Origin: Actinobacteria bacterium 13_1_40CM_66_12 | GTDB taxonomy: Bacteria > Chloroflexota > Dormibacteria > Dormibacterales > Dormibacteraceae | DNA length: 14,416 nt | Direction of reading: 5' to 3' | Assembly (NCBI GenBank): GCA_001917895.1 | Contig: MNEW01000007.1 | Span: 1 to 14,416, forward strand | Part shown: in pieces, positions 11,791 to 14,416 of the stretch | Position numbering within the stretch: position 1 is the first letter of the stretch | How the letters are laid out: the number at the start of each line of letters is the position of its first letter | The notes under the pieces: model-generated | Seen by the model: only the letters and a program-made list of their open reading frames with translations | Database searches by the model: none | Told to the model about the DNA's origin: nothing | Program-made: the position numbers and the translations under genes

Positions 11791-13037
11791 CGAAGGGTCA
11801 TCATATGGGGCCACGCGTCGGGGTCGTTCGGTACGACTGCCGGACGCTCCATCGACCGCGCCTCGGACTTGAACCCTGCGCCGGTGTCAAACAATGTCAC
11901 CCGCTCGCCGGCGTCGATCAGCCCTTGTCCCAGCAGGACTGGCAGCGCCGCCAGGGCCGCGGCCGATTCGAGGCTCAGGTAGCCGGCGCCCGCGCGCGCG
12001 GCGAACGCCTGCATCGAATCGATCTCGGTCTCGGGAACAGCGAGCGCGCCTCCTCCGGATCGTCGGAGGCAATCGAGGATCAGGTGATCGCCGAGAGCCG
12101 AGGGCACGCGAATGCCGGCGGCGCGCGTCACCGCGTGGGGCCATGGCTCGGCGAACTCCGCCCCTTGCTCGAAAGCGCGCACGATCGGCGCGCAGCCGTC
12201 CGCCTGCACCGCATACATGCGCGGCCTCGTCGAGCTGATGAGGCCGATCGCCTCCAGCTCGTCGAACGCTTTCCACATTCCAACGAGCCCGGTTCCACCG
12301 CCGGTTGGATAGACGACGGCGTCAGGCAGGCTCCAGCCGAAGTCTTCAGCCAGCTCGAAGCCGAGCGTCTTCTTGCCTTCGACGCGGTACGGCTCGCGAA
12401 GCGTTGCCATGTCGAACGCGCCGGTCTGCTCGGCGATAAGACGGGCCAGCTTGCCGCAGTCGGAGATGAGGCCGTCCAGGAGGATCACGCGCGCACCACA
12501 GATCGCCGCCTCTTGCTGGTTGGCGATCGGAGCGTCCGCGGGCATCACGACTGTCGCCTGTATGCCGGCGGCCGCCGCGTATGCCGCCAACGCGCCGCCC
12601 GCGTTGCCGGCCGAAGGAGCCACGAGGTGAGTGGCGCCGAGCTCGACCGCCCGGCTCACCGCGACCGCCATTCCCCTCGCCTTGAAGGACCCGGTCGGAT
12701 TCACGCTCTCCGCCTTGACGTGTAGCCCGCGCAATCCGAGCTTCGAGGCCAGTCGGCCTGGCGGCAGCAGAGGGGTGCCGCCCTCGCCAAGAGTGGTCAT
12801 GAACGATCGCACGCGCACGGGAAGCAGCTCCTCCCATCGCCACACGCCGCGCCGCCGGCCGGCGATGACGTCCGGTGTCAGGCGATCGCGAACCGCGGCG
12901 AGGTCGTAGCGTGCAAGCAGGGTTCGACCATCAGCAGGATCTGTGCCTCGCAGGTGATCGGCGTCATAGCGGATGCCTGAACGCGAGCCTTCGAGGAACT
13001 CGAGCGTCGAGGCGGTGCGCTGGCTGGACCCGTCCAT
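11787..13037 (-). CDS. thrC: Threonine synthase (PLP-dependent)
   Basis: A 416-aa fold-type II PLP enzyme. NPTGSFKARG (113-122) holds the Schiff-base Lys119. SAGNAGGALAAYAAAAGI binds substrate or cofactor phosphate, and PTGGGTGLVGMWKAFDEL is the glycine loop for PLP phosphate. The early LGEGGTPLLPP (83-93) and late LGDHLILDCLR match threonine synthases, which convert O-phosphohomoserine to threonine. Related PLP enzymes share the fold, and no other threonine-pathway gene is in the window, so a threonine-synthase-like role is possible. It starts 12 nt after the 84-aa protein gene and overlaps proline dehydrogenase by 4 nt. Confidence 0.85.
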   Translation of the reverse strand: MDGSSQRTASTLEFLEGSRSGIRYDADHLRGTDPADGRTLLARYDLAAVRDRLTPDVIAGRRRGVWRWEELLPVRVRSFMTTLGEGGTPLLPPGRLASKLGLRGLHVKAESVNPTGSFKARGMAVAVSRAVELGATHLVAPSAGNAGGALAAYAAAAGIQATVVMPADAPIANQQEAAICGARVILLDGLISDCGKLARLIAEQTGAFDMATLREPYRVEGKKTLGFELAEDFGWSLPDAVVYPTGGGTGLVGMWKAFDELEAIGLISSTRPRMYAVQADGCAPIVRAFEQGAEFAEPWPHAVTRAAGIRVPSALGDHLILDCLRRSGGGALAVPETEIDSMQAFAARAGAGYLSLESAAALAALPVLLGQGLIDAGERVTLFDTGAGFKSEARSMERPAVVPNDPDAWPHMMTLR

Positions 13038-13049
13038 TCCAGCGCGAGA

Positions 13050-13304
13050 CTACTTCATCAACGACCGCCATCCCTGCACGTGGATTTCGACGCCGAACTT
13101 GCGCGCCGCGGCCCGGATGCGCTTCCACGCGGCGTCGCGCTCATCATCAGTGACGCCCTCGACCTGGTCGAATCGCGCCACGGCGTTGCGCACGTGGCGC
13201 GCATCCGTGATCGGCTCCTTGCGCTCCTTCGTGAACGCGAAGCGCTCGGCCGGCAGCCTGTTCTTCTGGCGCGTGCTCAGAACTCTGCTTTTCTTCGCTG
13301 CCAT
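13050..13304 (-). CDS. Small basic protein, DUF6582-like
   Basis: An 84-aa Lys/Arg-rich cytoplasmic protein. The core is a KNRLPAERFAFTKERKEPIT segment, ARHVRNAVARFDQVEGV and DERDAAWKRIRAAARKFGVE, which resembles a widespread family of small bacterial and phage-associated proteins (possibly DUF6582; name from memory). No enzymatic motif is present. A GGGAGGT Shine-Dalgarno lies 6 nt before ATG 13304. It lies between the BrkB-like gene (48 nt upstream) and threonine synthase (12 nt downstream), probably in one transcript. Confidence 0.75.
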   Translation of the reverse strand: MAAKKSRVLSTRQKNRLPAERFAFTKERKEPITDARHVRNAVARFDQVEGVTDDERDAAWKRIRAAARKFGVEIHVQGWRSLMK

Positions 13305-13352
13305 TTCATACCTCCCGGATCACCTCAGGATGGTGTTTGCGCTGGTGATGAA

Positions 13353-14186
13353 TCAATTTCCTCCGATCTGGTAACGCCTACTCCCGTCGCGACTACGCAG
13401 ACCGTTGGCTGTCGGCTGGTCGAGCCGGAACCGGTTGTACACCGCACCCAGCAGGATCAGCTCACAGACCACGTAGAACCAGGCGGCGAGCAGGAAGAAG
13501 AGGCCGAACTGCGCGCCGTAAGTGTTGAAACCTCCCGCCAGCCTCACATAAAGAGGGAAGCCGAGTGAGAACACTTCGATCATGATCCCCGCGAGCACTG
13601 CCCCAGGAACCACGTCACGCACTTCGAAGGTCCGGTTCGGCACGAACCGATAGAGCATCACCAGTAATCCGACCATGACCGCGGATCCGATCAAGAACCC
13701 GGACACCCAGGCGAGGGGGAACAGCGCCGCCACCGCGTTCGCCGCGACGGTGACGCCAACCGCAACCACGAGCAGGACCATGATCGCGAGGCCCATCAGC
13801 TTCCGCCTCAACATGTCTCGCTGCTTCGTCCCGAAAATCTGAGCGAACGCGAACTCCATGGTCGAGAAGATGCTGCCGGCGCTCCACAGCAGGCCGGCGA
13901 TGGACAGCAGGCCCATCCATCCTGCCGACCTCTTCACCCCGTACAGAGCGTCGAGCAGCTGCGGCTGCGCGCCGCCGGGGAACAGATTGACGATCAACAT
14001 CTGTGCCTTTGCCTCGGTGGCCGGGTCGCGGACGGCGAAACCCACCAGCGAGAGGACGGCCAGCACCAGCGGAAACATCGCGAGCATGCAGCTGAACGCC
14101 ATCGCAAGGGCGTACTGGCCGGCCTGGCTTTCGCCGTACGCCATCAGAACGCGAATCGGCAGCCAGCTGCCGAGGAGTTTCCTCAT
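13353..14186 (-). CDS. YihY/BrkB family inner-membrane protein
   Basis: A 277-aa polytopic protein with about six helices (roughly 26-52, 90-110, 132-157, 160-180, 192-214, 226-250). Family signatures include AMAFSCMLAMFPLVLAVLSL (28-47), YRFVPNRTFEVRDVVPGA (179-196) and the C-terminal YGAQFGLFF, LLAAWFYVVCELILLGAVYN. The family was once called RNase BN by mistake and is an integral membrane protein of uncertain transport or envelope role. The C-terminal tail is basic. ATG 14186 has no Shine-Dalgarno (tatttag precedes it), so translation may be leaderless or weakly initiated. Confidence 0.92.
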   Translation of the reverse strand: MRKLLGSWLPIRVLMAYGESQAGQYALAMAFSCMLAMFPLVLAVLSLVGFAVRDPATEAKAQMLIVNLFPGGAQPQLLDALYGVKRSAGWMGLLSIAGLLWSAGSIFSTMEFAFAQIFGTKQRDMLRRKLMGLAIMVLLVVAVGVTVAANAVAALFPLAWVSGFLIGSAVMVGLLVMLYRFVPNRTFEVRDVVPGAVLAGIMIEVFSLGFPLYVRLAGGFNTYGAQFGLFFLLAAWFYVVCELILLGAVYNRFRLDQPTANGLRSRDGSRRYQIGGN

Positions 14187-14230
14187 CTAAATAGAACGCC
14201 GCGCCCCGGTACGAGCCTCAAAACCAGCGT

Positions 14231-14236
14231 TACCGT
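14231..14236 (+). promoter_or_regulatory. Candidate -10 for a leaderless PAP2 transcript
   Basis: TACCGT fits the TAnnnT pattern and lies 6 nt before ATG 14243, so transcription could start at the A of the start codon. No Shine-Dalgarno precedes this ATG. The 56-nt divergent gap also has to hold the BrkB promoter. Confidence 0.3.
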
Positions 14237-14242
14237 TTATGT

Positions 14243-14416
14243 ATGGACCCCATCATTACGCCGCCCCAGATCCTTCCGCCATCGGTGGACAGGCGCGTGT
14301 TCGAAGCCATTCACGGTCTTCCCCATTCGCCCCAAAGCGACCGCTACATCTCTCTGGTCTCCGACCTGGGCGAGGGCATGGGCTGGGTCGCGGCAGGAAT
14401 CGGCGTGGCGTGGCTG
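14243..14416 (+). CDS. Probable PAP2-family phosphatase (partial, N-terminal 58 aa)
   Basis: An open frame from ATG 14243 to the right edge. The visible residues (VDRRVFEAIHGLPHSPQSDR, then ISLVSDLGEGMGW and the start of a hydrophobic helix VAAGIGVAWL) follow the typical N-terminal layout of membrane PAP2 lipid phosphatases, where a D...F..I segment precedes a S..G.G. stretch and the first helices. The catalytic KxxxxxxRP, PSGH and SRxxxxxH motifs would lie beyond the edge and cannot be checked. The overlapping frame from ATG 14239 is also open but is His/Arg/Gly-rich noise. It is divergent from the BrkB-like gene. Confidence 0.6.
   Translation, partial: MDPIITPPQILPPSVDRRVFEAIHGLPHSPQSDRYISLVSDLGEGMGWVAAGIGVAWL

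Noticed and set aside
11038..11982. Plus-strand 314-aa open frame opposite proline dehydrogenase
   Set aside because: It is a shadow of the conserved PRODH codons, Arg/Val/Gly-rich with no motif.
1..14416. CRISPR array, tRNA/rRNA genes, transposase or attachment sites
   Set aside because: No regularly spaced repeats, cloverleaf-like segments, rRNA-like stretches or transposase/integrase motifs were seen by reading; a tRNA scan was not possible here.

Overview
The window is visibly GC-rich, with tightly packed genes, many 4-nt GTGA or ATGA start/stop overlaps, GTG and TTG starts, and several starts that lack a clear Shine-Dalgarno. No rRNA, tRNA, CRISPR array or mobile element was seen. The gene content (a SigK/RskA-type sigma/anti-sigma pair, an acyl-ACP-desaturase-like diiron protein, a DUF3052-like protein, a sulfocyanin-like protein, a molybdenum enzyme) fits a high-GC, probably soil-dwelling bacterium of the Actinomycetota, Chloroflexota or Ca. 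Dormibacterota type. That placement is an inference from gene content only.

Region 1 (1-3397, minus strand) looks like one five-gene operon. Transcription order is: sulfocyanin-like lipoprotein; a membrane molybdopterin oxidoreductase that fuses a four-helix cytochrome-b-like domain, an internal Tat-like motif and a sulfite-oxidase-type domain; a DUF3052-like protein; a short-chain dehydrogenase; and a Kef-type cation/proton antiporter that runs off the left edge. Two members depart from family norms. The sulfocyanin-like protein keeps the fold motifs but has Asn/Ser/Asn where copper ligands His/Cys/His are expected, and the SDR has Gln in place of the YxxxK lysine.

Region 2 (3426-7153, plus strand) holds a two-helix membrane protein, a universal stress protein, a site-2 metalloprotease with CBS domains and a small lipoprotein (the last two joined by a GTGA overlap). 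A second cluster follows, with a 66-aa charged protein overlapping a patatin-like lipase, and then a 59-aa C2H2 zinc-finger protein with a TTG start that is easy to miss. A 258-nt convergent spacer (7154-7411) carries three strong hairpins.

Region 3 (7412-9663, minus) is a desaturase-like diiron gene followed by an ECF sigma factor and its RskA-type membrane anti-sigma factor. The sigma gene has no ordinary start codon upstream of its conserved N-terminus, and a one-base frame discrepancy separates it from a perfectly placed ATGA overlap. Region 4 (9839-10876, plus) encodes an exported 84-aa Ser/Thr/Pro/Ala-rich protein and a membrane-anchored YceI-family protein.

Region 5 (10873-14186, minus) encodes a YihY/BrkB membrane protein, an 84-aa basic protein, threonine synthase and proline dehydrogenase. 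A PAP2-type phosphatase starts divergently at 14243 and runs off the right edge. No single known defence or mobile system is present. The most unusual material is the redox operon with the ligand-less cupredoxin, the hidden zinc-finger gene and the sigma-factor start anomaly.
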